Virus record (IMG/VR): IMGVR_UViG_3300000325_000003
Coordinates: 1 to 62,831 of that record
Source of the DNA: a virus
Strand: one strand, 5' to 3'
DNA: 62,831 bases
Positions 41,800 to 49,987 of the stretch are shown piece by piece; position 1 is the stretch's first letter; each line of letters opens with the position of its first letter. The notes under the pieces were generated by a model that searched no databases, was not told the origin of the DNA, and saw nothing but the letters and a program-made list of their open reading frames with translations. A program made the translations under genes and the position numbers.

Positions 41800-42147
41800 A
41801 TGAGTGATGTAAAAGATTTAAAAGAGCAGATCGTTCGTATCCGAAATTATACTGAGATTTCACAAATCACAGTCAGTCGAAGTGTAAAGATGCCTAGAGG
41901 TGGGGGGGATGTTTTTGTATCATTAACAGGCAACTATGGGGATCAAAATGAGTGTGTTGGTCCAGGTCTAAGTTTAGAGGATGCAAGGGTTGCAACTCAT
42001 TTACTTGGACTTGAAGCAAATATCATGGCTTTTCAACAAGCTCATTCAGCAGGTATCTTATCGGGGGAGCAATGCGAGAGTGCTATCCGACACACAAAGA
42101 ACAACTTTGGTCAGCTCCTTATGAACCTAGATGGAGATAAAAAATGA
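41800..42147 (+). CDS. Small helical protein, unknown (coupled operon)
   Basis: 115 residues from the ATG at 41800 (AGGAG nine bases upstream; the frame opens from 41767 without a site). Beta N-terminal part with Q-I-T-V-S-R-S-V and G-G-G-D-V-F-V-S-L-T, then helical A-T-H-L-L-G-L-E-A-N-I-M-A. Its stop overlaps the next start (ATGA at 42144). The CATATAAAGG box at 41753-41762 is a candidate promoter. No family recognised. Confidence 0.5.
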   Translation: MSDVKDLKEQIVRIRNYTEISQITVSRSVKMPRGGGDVFVSLTGNYGDQNECVGPGLSLEDARVATHLLGLEANIMAFQQAHSAGILSGEQCESAIRHTKNNFGQLLMNLDGDKK

Positions 42148-42983
42148 TTGAACAAGCGTATATTGATCGCATTTATGCACGACTTACGGAGATGGATGTC
42201 GTGTTAGACGCAGATCCTATTGAGTTTGGGCCTAGTCGGTTAAATTATAAAGTGTCTATCGTGCGTGGACACCTTTCCTCGACTGAAAAGATTTTCATGG
42301 AAGTCAGCCATAACCTCCAAAAATTCAAGCGTGATCTGTTGATCAAAAATACCGAGTATTCACTTGAGCAAACACAGCTCATTGCTAATGATCCTCATGT
42401 GCGTTCGGGTCGATCTCAAAAAGAGCGAGAAGCCTTAGCGGCAACTCGACTTGTCCATATCCAATCTAAGATCAACGACCACACGCTCTCCTCACATGAC
42501 CTTGAGGACTTGATGACGGTTATCAAGGCAAAGCGTACAGACCTTAAAGACATTCAAGGTCGATTACGAGATCAGCTCAAGTTATGCCAAGAACAGATCG
42601 CTCTTGGACAGCGTTGGGGTTCAAAGACAATGACCTCTAAGACATTCAATGATCCGAATGTTATCTCTACTGAAGTCAACACAGCTAAACTTGTCGATCA
42701 GTTTATCACTCAGCGTCAAAACGCAGAAGCCAAAGTCGACCAGCAGGCTGAACAAATGACACAGGCAGAGCAACTATCAGTCAAGCGAGAATCAATATCT
42801 GCTGATGATGAACTTGCAGTCGCTTTGGCTCAAGCACCAACAGAAAGCACCCCTTTAAATGGCACAAATACCACAGCCAATGAGGATGAGATCAATGGCT
42901 TTGTAAAGACTCCTTTGGAGGATATTGATACGAATGTTGATGCGATTGACCTTGACGACCTTTTTGCTGAGTTTGGTGGGTAG
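42144..42983 (+). CDS. Coiled-coil protein with acidic C-terminal tip
   Basis: 279 residues. Mostly helical from residue ~55 to ~200 (L-Q-K-F-K-R-D-L-L, D-L-K-D-I-Q-G-R-L-R-D-Q-L-K). Low-complexity A/T/E text follows and an acidic end (D-A-I-D-L-D-D-L-F-A-E-F-G-G). Acidic tips of this type are used by SSB-like and helicase-loader systems to recruit partners. Coupled to the preceding gene and ended by the terminator at 43071. By context it may belong to replication or recombination, but this is inference. Confidence 0.5.
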   Translation: MIEQAYIDRIYARLTEMDVVLDADPIEFGPSRLNYKVSIVRGHLSSTEKIFMEVSHNLQKFKRDLLIKNTEYSLEQTQLIANDPHVRSGRSQKEREALAATRLVHIQSKINDHTLSSHDLEDLMTVIKAKRTDLKDIQGRLRDQLKLCQEQIALGQRWGSKTMTSKTFNDPNVISTEVNTAKLVDQFITQRQNAEAKVDQQAEQMTQAEQLSVKRESISADDELAVALAQAPTESTPLNGTNTTANEDEINGFVKTPLEDIDTNVDAIDLDDLFAEFGG

Positions 42984-43070
42984 GACACTCAAGGTAGAGT
43001 TCTTTTGCATTGAGCATGACCTGAAGGGCATTAAACAAATCTTATAGAAGAGACTCGATAAAGAAGATTT

Positions 43071-43094
43071 AAGGGTTCGTCTTTGAACCTTTTT
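43071..43094 (+). terminator. Rho-independent terminator
   Basis: GGGTTC-GTCTTT-GAACC followed by TTTTTC, within a larger AAGAGAC/GTCTCTT outer stem (about 43048-43104). It ends the 41.4-43.0 kb operon. Confidence 0.65.
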
Positions 43095-43239
43095 CTTGTC
43101 TCTTTGATTTCTCTGACTGGCTTCGCTGAATCTTCGCTACAACAAAGCGTACAGCATATCAATAGTATATAAGTCAGTTTCATCAGAAAAACCCCCCATT
43201 GTTAAATTATGAACATAGGGAGTATTTAATGATTATAAA

Positions 43240-43770
43240 TCAAATCTTGAGTGGGTCTCCGTTGTCGTCAAAAAGACGCTCAACATCAAATGAACCATCC
43301 TCTGATACTTTCATGCTCCATAGGTCTTTGGTCGCTTTGTGTACAAGAGTGGACTCACCACCTGCTTGACTTAAAAAGCTCGCTGAAAGATTAGGTCCAC
43401 TCAACACAATAAAGTGGTCATTGATGTTTGCCACTTTCATACTCGCTACACGCAAAAAGTTAGCAGGAATACGATCAATCTTATTCCGACCATCGAACTT
43501 AACGAACACTTCACCATCAAGAGAGGTAACATCACCTGTTGCGGTCTTAACAGATACAACAGTTCCCTTAGTACCAGATGTCGGTAGTTGTCCAGGTAGT
43601 ATAACACCGTTATTAGTGTGAGATACTACACGCATACCGTCATCAAAGTTAAGTGCTTCTCTTGTGTTCTGACGACCACGATCTGTTAGATCAGAAATCC
43701 TAGTTTCAAGAACCGCGTCCATGCTTGAGGTCTTTTGAAACGACCCGAATACAATGTCATTTTCTTTCAT
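43240..43770 (-). CDS. Beta-rich protein, unknown, possibly virion-associated
   Basis: 176 residues from the second ATG (43770; AGGAGAATGGTT gives an eight-base spacing). Contains L-E-T-R-I-S-D-L-T-D-R-G-R-Q-N near the N-terminus, a helical phrase a little like the tag family but not the same, followed by a beta domain (G-V-I-L-P-G-Q-L, V-S-V-K-T-A-T-G-D-V) and V-A-S-M-K-V-A. Motif A upstream at 43814 suggests late expression. Function unknown. Confidence 0.45.
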   Translation of the reverse strand: MKENDIVFGSFQKTSSMDAVLETRISDLTDRGRQNTREALNFDDGMRVVSHTNNGVILPGQLPTSGTKGTVVSVKTATGDVTSLDGEVFVKFDGRNKIDRIPANFLRVASMKVANINDHFIVLSGPNLSASFLSQAGGESTLVHKATKDLWSMKVSEDGSFDVERLFDDNGDPLKI

Positions 43771-43813
43771 AACCATTCTCCTATTGTGAATAGAGTGTTT
43801 GATTATGTGGGCG

Positions 43814-43832
43814 ATATAAAGAGACTATTAAA
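43814..43832 (-). promoter_or_regulatory. Promoter-like motif A
   Basis: Minus strand TTTAATAGTCTCTTTATAT, 45 bases before the start at 43770. A close copy of the fibre-gene promoters. Confidence 0.5.
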
Positions 43833-43959
43833 CTCTCTCGTATTTGAGGACTACCTCAAGGCACTTCTCTGGGTTCATCCAAAGATCACGCTTTAGGAGT
43901 TGTTTGATTTGCTCCTTAATGCTTGTGTGTTTGAGATAAATACTCTCCAACATTCCCAT
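43828..43959 (-). CDS. Small peptide, 43 residues, uncertain
   Basis: M-G-M-L-E-S-I-Y-L-K-H-T-S-I-K-E-Q-I-K-Q, ending K-Y-E-R-V. It is helical and basic, lying immediately downstream of the 43978 gene on the same strand. The ribosome site is weak (TGGA near the start), so it may not be translated. Confidence 0.3.
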   Translation of the reverse strand: MGMLESIYLKHTSIKEQIKQLLKRDLWMNPEKCLEVVLKYERV

Positions 43960-43977
43960 AAGTCCATCGACTCTTTC

Positions 43978-44400
43978 TCATCTACTCTCACGAATAATGT
44001 AAAAACCCTCTAACCAAGCTAAAACTAGAGGTCTTAGCGATTTTGTTGCTATTGGGGAAAAACAATCTGGCATTTTCCGATGCCCTAAGATGCAGTGGTC
44101 TTTTTTATACGAAAGGCAGTGGTCTTTTTCATCACACGCTTTGGATACATCGAGGAGTTTTAGACATCCTCTCGGATCTCTAAGGTTTTGGTTCATCAGT
44201 GGTGTTGTGAACCCTCTCATCGCTTGATCAAGTACTTCGTGAGACACTTCGGGTATTAAACGCTCAACAGATGTTCCTATCAAGTCCGAAAACTCTCCCC
44301 AATTTGTACTCTCATATGGAAGGATCTTAGCAATCTTAGGGTTATTCCAGTTTTTATCCTTGAGTGTCATAAAGATTAGCCCATCTCTACGATACATCAT
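43978..44400 (-). CDS. Cys/His-containing unknown protein
   Basis: 140 residues. A segment C-L-K-L-L-D-V-S-K-A-C-D-E-K-D-H-C-L-S-Y-K-K-D-H-C-I-L-G-H is rich in Cys and His and could bind zinc. The start overlaps the stop of the gene upstream (TAATG, with a second ATG right after). No family recognised. Operon partner of 44400-44720. Confidence 0.45.
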   Translation of the reverse strand: MMYRRDGLIFMTLKDKNWNNPKIAKILPYESTNWGEFSDLIGTSVERLIPEVSHEVLDQAMRGFTTPLMNQNLRDPRGCLKLLDVSKACDEKDHCLSYKKDHCILGHRKMPDCFSPIATKSLRPLVLAWLEGFYIIRESR

Positions 44401-44720
44401 TAATGATATACCTTTGATTCTTCAATCGCTTTGATCTCTTCTAAGCAAAGGTTAGCTAGGTCTTCTGTTAAGATCCCCTCTGAGGTTAGATGATCCACCA
44501 CCAAAGGGAGGACAGTACCTATAAGTAGTACAGGTTGGTTTTCACCTTGGTTGTCTGGAGTTACTACAACCTGCATTTCTGGGAATATCTCACTGATACC
44601 CATCATTCGCCCTATGTAGAACCATATCCTAATTAGTTCTTCTTTAGAATCTGATTGATTGACAATCTGATTAAGTATGGTCTGCAATACTGTAACAGGA
44701 TCTATTGAGTCGTTATCCAT
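44400..44720 (-). CDS. Small acidic helical protein, unknown
   Basis: 106 residues. Begins M-D-N-D-S-I-D-P-V-T-V-L-Q-T-I-L. Helix-rich with two amphipathic stretches (I-L-N-Q-I-V-N-Q-S, D-L-A-N-L-C-L-E-E-I-K). AAGGGA precedes the ATG by seven bases. First gene of a short operon with 43978. No function assigned. Confidence 0.45.
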   Translation of the reverse strand: MDNDSIDPVTVLQTILNQIVNQSDSKEELIRIWFYIGRMMGISEIFPEMQVVVTPDNQGENQPVLLIGTVLPLVVDHLTSEGILTEDLANLCLEEIKAIEESKVYH

Positions 44721-44770
44721 GACATATCCCTTCTTTTTGTCAGAAGGGATAATATCTAAAGACTACAAAC

Positions 44771-45061
44771 TTACCTTCCGAACAAACACCTAGATTTTAC
44801 CTCATTGAGCATGGATTCAATCTTATTGAACTGATCTAAAAATTGTTGGTAAGGTAGAAGCACACTTTCACCACTAAGACCATCTAGCATTTCTGAAGCG
44901 TCCTCAAGTAGTTTTTGAACCTCACGATTTTCTCTAAGAAATTCATGACCCACAAAATTCTCTTTGATTGAATAGAGTCTACCTAGATTTTCATCTAGGT
45001 TTTCTTTTACCTTTTGAAACATCTTAGTCTTTGAGAGATGGCGATCAGCGTTTTTCACCAT
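44771..45061 (-). CDS. Small helical protein coupled to the WGR gene
   Basis: 96 residues of predicted helix (V-K-E-N-L-D-E-N-L-G-R-L-Y-S-I, L-L-E-D-A-S-E-M-L-D-G-L), ending L-F-G-R. It overlaps the end of the WGR-protein gene by seven bases, so it is translated after it. The A/G-rich sequence before its ATG is atypical. A partner of the WGR protein is plausible but unproven. Confidence 0.45.
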   Translation of the reverse strand: MVKNADRHLSKTKMFQKVKENLDENLGRLYSIKENFVGHEFLRENREVQKLLEDASEMLDGLSGESVLLPYQQFLDQFNKIESMLNEVKSRCLFGR

Positions 45062-45879
45062 CCTTTTTTTTTATTCCTTCTTAGTGAAGCTCTTCTACGA
45101 CCACCAGTCATAGCACCATCAAGTTTACGCATAAGTTTCTGTAGACTCTTAATTGCATTGCGAGTACGAACCTCAATAGGTTGACGACCTGCACGACCAG
45201 TTCCTTGGATACGGTCAAGTACGAGTTTAATTTCTGAAGCACTCTCTTGTGAAAGCTGATCTCGGTTAGTGCTGAGTGAACGCTGTGTTGACATAAGTTG
45301 TGCAACAGCCCTCTCATCAACGATACCGTCCTCGTTAAAAGATGTAATCGCCGCACGAATGACAGAGATAGTATCTGTGATCATACCCTGTGCGTAAGCG
45401 ATGTCTTGGTTCTGCCAAGGTCCAGGTGTTGAAGTAAGACCGATAGGGTATTTACCATAGAGAGGTCCACTTTTACGATGTTCACCACGCTGTGAGAACG
45501 CAGAGACATAACCCTTTTTGAGCTTAGACTTGAGTTGCTTTGCAAAAAACATCTCGGCATCATAAGAGTCCATAAATGATTTGTCAGAACTGCGACCAGT
45601 TGAACCGAGGCGACCATAAAGAATTTCTACTGTTGAACCATTGATGACCATCTCGTAGAACTTGCTCTTGTTCTCAGACTCACCGATGAGATAAAGCATA
45701 CAAGAGGTAGCGTCAGCGATTGAGCGACCATCGTGATAAGCAGTGCCTGAGCGAACTCCTTCAAGTTGTGGTTTACCTGCGGCTTCACGAGTCATGCGAG
45801 CTGTACGGTTGAGGTTTCCTTCAAGACGAGCAATCCTCATCTCAAGATTTCTGATTACTTCACTAGCTGATTTACGCAT
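45055..45879 (-). CDS. Tag-family protein 6: internal start of the WGR protein
   Basis: An in-frame ATG at 45879 is preceded by AAAGGAAACACT, a good ribosome site. The resulting 274-residue protein begins with the shared tag, exactly like the stand-alone tag proteins, and carries only the WGR domain and basic C-terminus. It may be the ancestral gene, now joined by read-through to an upstream repeat protein, or both forms may be made. Confidence 0.5.
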   Translation of the reverse strand: MRKSASEVIRNLEMRIARLEGNLNRTARMTREAAGKPQLEGVRSGTAYHDGRSIADATSCMLYLIGESENKSKFYEMVINGSTVEILYGRLGSTGRSSDKSFMDSYDAEMFFAKQLKSKLKKGYVSAFSQRGEHRKSGPLYGKYPIGLTSTPGPWQNQDIAYAQGMITDTISVIRAAITSFNEDGIVDERAVAQLMSTQRSLSTNRDQLSQESASEIKLVLDRIQGTGRAGRQPIEVRTRNAIKSLQKLMRKLDGAMTGGRRRASLRRNKKKGW

Positions 45880-46794
45880 AGTGTTTCCTTTCTTTAGAAG
45901 CCTTCTGACTTCATCTTTAGAATAAGAGTTGTTGAGCCTACGCTCATTTCTGTAGATGAGATGACGCAATCGCTTACGCTCCTCATCATTGAGTGAATCA
46001 ATGCCTCTACGCTGACCTTTATTGATAAGCATAAAGTCATCTCGTGATAGATTAACATTGGATTTAAGATCTGCAAGTAACTTAGACTCTGGAGAGGACT
46101 GACTAGCAATGATCTCTTCAACTACATTCATTTGTCTTTCAGAGAGCTGAATACGATCTTCAGCTTTAGACTTGAGTTGAGCCAAGAAACGATTACGAGG
46201 GTCGAGTTCAAGTGCTTCTTCAATACGAACGAGCTGATTGTTAGGCTGATTTCCAACCATCTGTACAGCATCAAGCTTTTCGTCTATAACTTCAAGTTGT
46301 CTCTCGGAAAGCTCTCGCCCTCCCATAAGCTGGTCATAAAGGCTTCTGTAGAAACGATTTGTTGGTTGCATTGCGATTAACTCATTGAGTTTCATCAAGA
46401 TTTCTTGGTCTGGGTCTTCAATACGCTCTTCAGTATCGATTAGGATCTCTTCTACTCGATACCCAAGAGGTTCTCCGTGTTCAAGATACTCAAGAATACC
46501 TTTCCACCAATCGCTGTTTGGATTAAGTGCAAGTACTGCTTGCACACGATCAATACTCTCCATATCTCGAAATTTCCCTGGGAAGTCTACCTTTAACTGT
46601 ATTAAACCCTCCCGTATAGACATACCGTCAATGCTTCTCACAAGAGTCACAAGTACAGAGTCCCCTTTTTTATTCAACTTGACTTCAAACTCATCAAAGT
46701 TGATCAAGGCATTGTCTCTCCTAGACTCCATTTCAAGCATCTCTAGTGCTTCGCCTACTGTGGTATTGTAGAATATAATCTGGTTTTCTTTCAT
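45055..46794 (-). CDS. Large repeat-plus-tag-plus-WGR-domain protein
   Basis: 579 residues read as one frame from 46794. Residues 1-300 hold imperfect ~40-residue helical repeats (R-E-L-S-E-R-Q-L-E-V-I-D, R-I-Q-L-S-E-R-Q-M-N-V-V and others with N-R-F-x-x-x-L). At residue 306 the shared tag appears internally (M-R-K-S-A-S-E-V-I-R-N-L-E-M-R-I-A-R-L-E), preceded by its own ribosome site. Residues ~345-430 form a WGR domain (Y-G-R-L-G-S-T-G-R, A-E-M-F-F-A-K-Q, L-K-K-G-Y-V), the nucleic-acid-binding module of PARP proteins. The end is basic (R-R-R-A-S-L-R-R). WGR domains are rare in phages. Motif A lies upstream at 46825. Confidence 0.65.
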   Translation of the reverse strand: MKENQIIFYNTTVGEALEMLEMESRRDNALINFDEFEVKLNKKGDSVLVTLVRSIDGMSIREGLIQLKVDFPGKFRDMESIDRVQAVLALNPNSDWWKGILEYLEHGEPLGYRVEEILIDTEERIEDPDQEILMKLNELIAMQPTNRFYRSLYDQLMGGRELSERQLEVIDEKLDAVQMVGNQPNNQLVRIEEALELDPRNRFLAQLKSKAEDRIQLSERQMNVVEEIIASQSSPESKLLADLKSNVNLSRDDFMLINKGQRRGIDSLNDEERKRLRHLIYRNERRLNNSYSKDEVRRLLKKGNTMRKSASEVIRNLEMRIARLEGNLNRTARMTREAAGKPQLEGVRSGTAYHDGRSIADATSCMLYLIGESENKSKFYEMVINGSTVEILYGRLGSTGRSSDKSFMDSYDAEMFFAKQLKSKLKKGYVSAFSQRGEHRKSGPLYGKYPIGLTSTPGPWQNQDIAYAQGMITDTISVIRAAITSFNEDGIVDERAVAQLMSTQRSLSTNRDQLSQESASEIKLVLDRIQGTGRAGRQPIEVRTRNAIKSLQKLMRKLDGAMTGGRRRASLRRNKKKGW

Positions 46795-46824
46795 TATAAG
46801 ACCCCTTTGCTTTTAAAAGGGGGG

Positions 46825-46843
46825 TTATAAATAAACTACAAAA
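46825..46843 (-). promoter_or_regulatory. Promoter-like motif A
   Basis: Minus strand TTTTGTAGTTTATTTATAA, about 33-45 bases before the start at 46794. Confidence 0.5.
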
Positions 46844-46851
46844 AGGAACAC

Positions 46852-47364
46852 ATGAAAATCTTAAAAGTCACAGCCGAAAAACAAGAGTCTATCAACAGGA
46901 CACTCGAAAATATCTTAAGTGAACATCTAATGCTCACACAGATGTACTCTTTCGAGGGGTCAGATAAAGATTTACTACAAGTCGCGGAGTTTTCTTCTAC
47001 TTGTCTTGAACACCTTAGTAATATCCTTATTAGCGATACAGACATTACATGGAATTGGAAAGCGTATCAAAAGGCTCGTAAAGACTTCTCCGAGAAGCCT
47101 ACCCCTCAAACCAAAGAGAAGTTGATCCTTCATATTCAGTTCAATCTTGGTGTGCATGAGTCATCTCTCCACACAGGGGAAAAGTGGGAGTTAGTAGAGG
47201 ACAAAAATGGGTACTTAAAGTTTAAGTCTGTTTACCCTAACAAGTTTCACATAAGTTTGGGTCAGTTAGAGGACTTAAAGAAATCATATCCGTTTGTTGA
47301 TGATGTTATATACAATCAAGATGGACTCTACATTCAGTACAACGAGGTGCAAAATGACACATGA
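46852..47364 (+). CDS. Unknown small protein, first gene of the portal operon
   Basis: 170 residues; AAGGA before the ATG. Mixed alpha/beta with no motif that I recognise (K-V-T-A-E-K-Q-E-S-I-N-R-T, E-K-W-E-L-V-E-D-K-N-G-Y-L). Its 3' end overlaps the next start (ATG at 47354). Read in the direction of the portal gene. Confidence 0.45.
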   Translation: MKILKVTAEKQESINRTLENILSEHLMLTQMYSFEGSDKDLLQVAEFSSTCLEHLSNILISDTDITWNWKAYQKARKDFSEKPTPQTKEKLILHIQFNLGVHESSLHTGEKWELVEDKNGYLKFKSVYPNKFHISLGQLEDLKKSYPFVDDVIYNQDGLYIQYNEVQNDT

Positions 47365-47638
47365 TGAGATAATAACCAAATGGCAGTCTTTGTTTACAGA
47401 CGAGTACGGAGAACCGACACTCACATACCTTGAAGTATCTGAGTCTTGGTATCTATTGATTGATACTTTATGTAGTCAGATCCAAAGTCACCTCATGCAA
47501 ACACCCGATGTCAGCCCTGTGCAGGTCGTTCAAATCAAAGAGAAGTTTGGAGGGTTGAGGTTTTATACTAACAACCAGGATCTTTACATAGACGGACTAA
47601 TTCAAATGGCTGAGGCTTACAGTTACCATATTGTTTGA
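47354..47638 (+). CDS. Small protein with the K-E-K-F-G-G-L-R-F-Y motif
   Basis: 94 residues from the ATG at 47354, overlapping the stop of the previous gene by 11 bases. It carries Q-I-K-E-K-F-G-G-L-R-F-Y-T, a phrase conserved in many small phage proteins of unknown function. The N-terminal half is helical (E-I-I-T-K-W-Q-S-L-F). No Cys pairs follow, unlike some relatives. Function unknown. Confidence 0.55.
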   Translation: MTHDEIITKWQSLFTDEYGEPTLTYLEVSESWYLLIDTLCSQIQSHLMQTPDVSPVQVVQIKEKFGGLRFYTNNQDLYIDGLIQMAEAYSYHIV

Positions 47639-47652
47639 TAGTTATTTTATAC
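47638..47652 (+). promoter_or_regulatory. Promoter-like motif A before the portal operon
   Basis: ATAGTTATTTTATAC, 27 bases before the ATG at 47679 with AAAGGGAG between. The portal is a late gene, so this supports motif A being a late promoter. Confidence 0.55.
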
Positions 47653-47678
47653 TCTCGCTTTCACAAAGGGAGTATATT

Positions 47679-47945
47679 ATGTCATTACCTAGAGAACGAA
47701 AAAGAGCAGATTATCGAGTGATCGCTCGTATCTTGCAACTGAGTCATGGACAGGGAAACCCAAAAGACTCTTTGCTTGAAAATACTTCTATTGTATTTAC
47801 TCTAAAGGGGGGGTCATGGGTATTATTCTTTGAAGGACACCCAAAACACAGCAAACTACTTAAAATAGTGATAAAAGCTGTCGTAAAACATAAGAAGGAT
47901 CAACATGAGCGAAGAAATAGATGCAAAACCAGTCGGGAAGATTAA
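47679..47945 (+). CDS. Small basic protein overlapping the portal gene
   Basis: 88 residues from the ATG at 47679 (AAAGGGAG, seven bases). Basic and helical with a C-terminus rich in Lys, His and Arg (K-H-K-K-D-Q-H-E-R-R-N-R). Its last 41 bases overlap the portal start. Probably a structural or assembly co-factor by position; no family recognised. Confidence 0.45.
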   Translation: MSLPRERKRADYRVIARILQLSHGQGNPKDSLLENTSIVFTLKGGSWVLFFEGHPKHSKLLKIVIKAVVKHKKDQHERRNRCKTSRED

Positions 47946-49581
47946 ACCTCGATCTAAAGCAACCACTCGTAAGCTCAGTCCTGCTGAGATGAAATCGAGG
48001 GTGAAGATAGCGATGACTACAGGTGGCTCTATGATGGGGTCGGGTGGAAACTTCTATTCTCCAGAGCTATCGACAGACTTTCTTGAGCTACCTCAAAGTC
48101 AAGACGAACAACGCAACTACTTTAGGTTCTTCTATCGCACTGACCCATTCGTTGGTCAGGCGATTGACCTACATACAGAGCTACCCCTCTCTAAGATCAG
48201 ATTAGGATTACCTAAAGCTCGCAATAGAGATATGGCGTATGAAGCTCTAAGGTTTTGTGAAAAGTGGTCTAAGCGAGTAGGTCTTCTTCATCGGTTAATA
48301 GAAATCTTACATGAGTTCAATCTACTTGGTGAGGCGTTTGTCTTTTGTGAAGACAATAACCCCGATGTGCCTCAAGAGATCACACATAGTGGTCGAAATG
48401 TCCTCAAAGAAGATGGCGAAGCGTTTACCGAGTGGACTGAGTATGAGGACGCAGATGAACGAGCTTTCAAATGGCTTAAAAGGAATTATAAAGGTTGGAC
48501 TGGTCTTAGAATCCTTCCACCAGAGCAAGTTCACATGGAGAGTTTTCCTTTCACTAGTGAGAAGATCATCCAACTTATTCCCGATAGTAAAACTCGTGAT
48601 GTAGTTGAACGAGCTTCGGTTAATGACCCCTCTGCTCTTCGTATCGTGGACTCTATGCCAGGTGATGTTGTTGAAGCTATCCGAGATGGTCGCAACATTG
48701 ATCTCAACACCGATCCCGATCAAGGTTCATTCGTTTACTATATGGCTCGTAAGAAATCACAATATGAGCCTCGTGGACACTCTATGCTTGAGCGTTGTCT
48801 TCGTGTCCTCGTTTATCGAGATAAGTTAAGACAGGCACAAACCTCAATCGCTTCAAGACACATGACTCCTATCCGTCTTGTTTATGCAGAGGATATGGAT
48901 GCGTCTGATGTCGAAGAGTTGAGAGATCAAGTGGATCTTGCATTACAAGACCCAGACTACTCGATCATCGCTAACTTTCAAGTATCTTGGGAAGAAATGG
49001 GTGCAGACTCTCGCTTATTAGAACTATCGGGTGAATATGACATGACCGACCGACAAATGTATGCTGGTCTAGGTGTTACTGAATCTCTGTTGTCGGGTGA
49101 GTCTAGTTATAGTGGCGACAGGATCAACCTAGAAGTCATCAACACACGCTATATGCTTATGCGTGAGGTTCTTCAAGAGATGGTTGAGGAGAACATCTTG
49201 AAGCCAATGTGTAGACGAATGGGTTTCGTTGAAGAAGATGAAGATGGGGATGAAATTGTCGTACACCCAACTCTTAGCTTCACTAGACTTGGATTGCGAG
49301 ATAACCAAGATACCTTTGATGCTCTCTTTAATCTGTATCAGAAGGGTTCATTGGACATTGATGTCATCTTAGAACTTCTTAATGTCGATCCTATGACCAC
49401 TAAAGCTAAACTTGAGCGTGATATGTGGACACTCAACGATAGTCAGTTTAATGAGGTTCTTAGAGGGGTCTATGGTGAAGCTGGTCGTATGTTAGCCGAG
49501 AATACCGAAGCGATTGAACTCATCGCTAAGAATCTTGGCTTAAAGTACAACCCACCAGAAGAAGAAGGTGGTCGTTTCTAA
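47905..49581 (+). CDS. Portal protein (T4 gp20-like)
   Basis: 558 residues. A typical myovirus portal: Y-F-R-F-F-Y-R-T-D-P-F-V-G-Q-A-I-D-L-H in the clip/wing region, L-R-I-L-P-P-E-Q-V-H near residue 210, L-L-S-G-E-S-S-Y-S-G-D-R-I-N-L-E-V-I-N-T-R (about 395-415) and acidic C-terminus. Portals form dodecamers at a capsid vertex through which DNA is packaged and ejected. AGAAGGATCAAC precedes the ATG. The mature protein ends G-G-R-F. The neighbouring terminase and protease genes are not in this window. Confidence 0.85.
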   Translation: MSEEIDAKPVGKIKPRSKATTRKLSPAEMKSRVKIAMTTGGSMMGSGGNFYSPELSTDFLELPQSQDEQRNYFRFFYRTDPFVGQAIDLHTELPLSKIRLGLPKARNRDMAYEALRFCEKWSKRVGLLHRLIEILHEFNLLGEAFVFCEDNNPDVPQEITHSGRNVLKEDGEAFTEWTEYEDADERAFKWLKRNYKGWTGLRILPPEQVHMESFPFTSEKIIQLIPDSKTRDVVERASVNDPSALRIVDSMPGDVVEAIRDGRNIDLNTDPDQGSFVYYMARKKSQYEPRGHSMLERCLRVLVYRDKLRQAQTSIASRHMTPIRLVYAEDMDASDVEELRDQVDLALQDPDYSIIANFQVSWEEMGADSRLLELSGEYDMTDRQMYAGLGVTESLLSGESSYSGDRINLEVINTRYMLMREVLQEMVEENILKPMCRRMGFVEEDEDGDEIVVHPTLSFTRLGLRDNQDTFDALFNLYQKGSLDIDVILELLNVDPMTTKAKLERDMWTLNDSQFNEVLRGVYGEAGRMLAENTEAIELIAKNLGLKYNPPEEEGGRF

Positions 49582-49644
49582 TAGTTTATTTATGAGTGAT
49601 CTTAAGTGATCTCTTTAACCACAAACTTGAATGGAGAAACCATT
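49581..49644 (+). promoter_or_regulatory. Tag-family upstream leader
   Basis: ATAGTTTATTTATGAGTG, then ATCTTAAGTGATCTCTTTAACC, then AATGGAGAAACC before the tag ATG. It follows the portal stop directly. Confidence 0.6.
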
Positions 49645-49974
49645 ATGAGAAGATCTGCAACCGAAGTTATTAATGACCTTGAGATGAGAATCGCAAGGCT
49701 TGAAAAAGAAGCAAAAGAAGCAAATGATCTTCTTTTTTCGATAAATGAGGATGAGTGGGCAATGCTTGCAGAACTGCACGAAAATTTATCGAGCCGCGGC
49801 CCTTTACAAGATCTAAAGTCAGGTTTGCCAAGTCATGTTCAGAAAGATTTTTCTAAAGTCTTACAACGAGGTAAGAACGATTATGTTACAAAGGAACTTT
49901 TAAATTACTCAAAGGCGGTACGAGCCGAGCAATCTAAGTTAAAAGATTCACTCGGCAATATTCTGGGTATCTAA
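49645..49974 (+). CDS. Tag-family protein 7 (109 residues)
   Basis: The ATG at 49645 follows the ATGGAGAA site; the frame opens from 49606 but the leader is non-coding. Begins M-R-R-S-A-T-E-V-I-N-D-L-E-M-R-I-A-R-L-E. The body is helical and charged (E-A-K-E-A-N-D-L-L, L-N-Y-S-K-A-V-R-A-E-Q-S-K), ending L-G-N-I-L-G-I. No other similarity. It lies immediately after the portal gene on the same strand. Confidence 0.65.
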   Translation: MRRSATEVINDLEMRIARLEKEAKEANDLLFSINEDEWAMLAELHENLSSRGPLQDLKSGLPSHVQKDFSKVLQRGKNDYVTKELLNYSKAVRAEQSKLKDSLGNILGI

Positions 49975-49987
49975 TAAGGTTTCTTCT

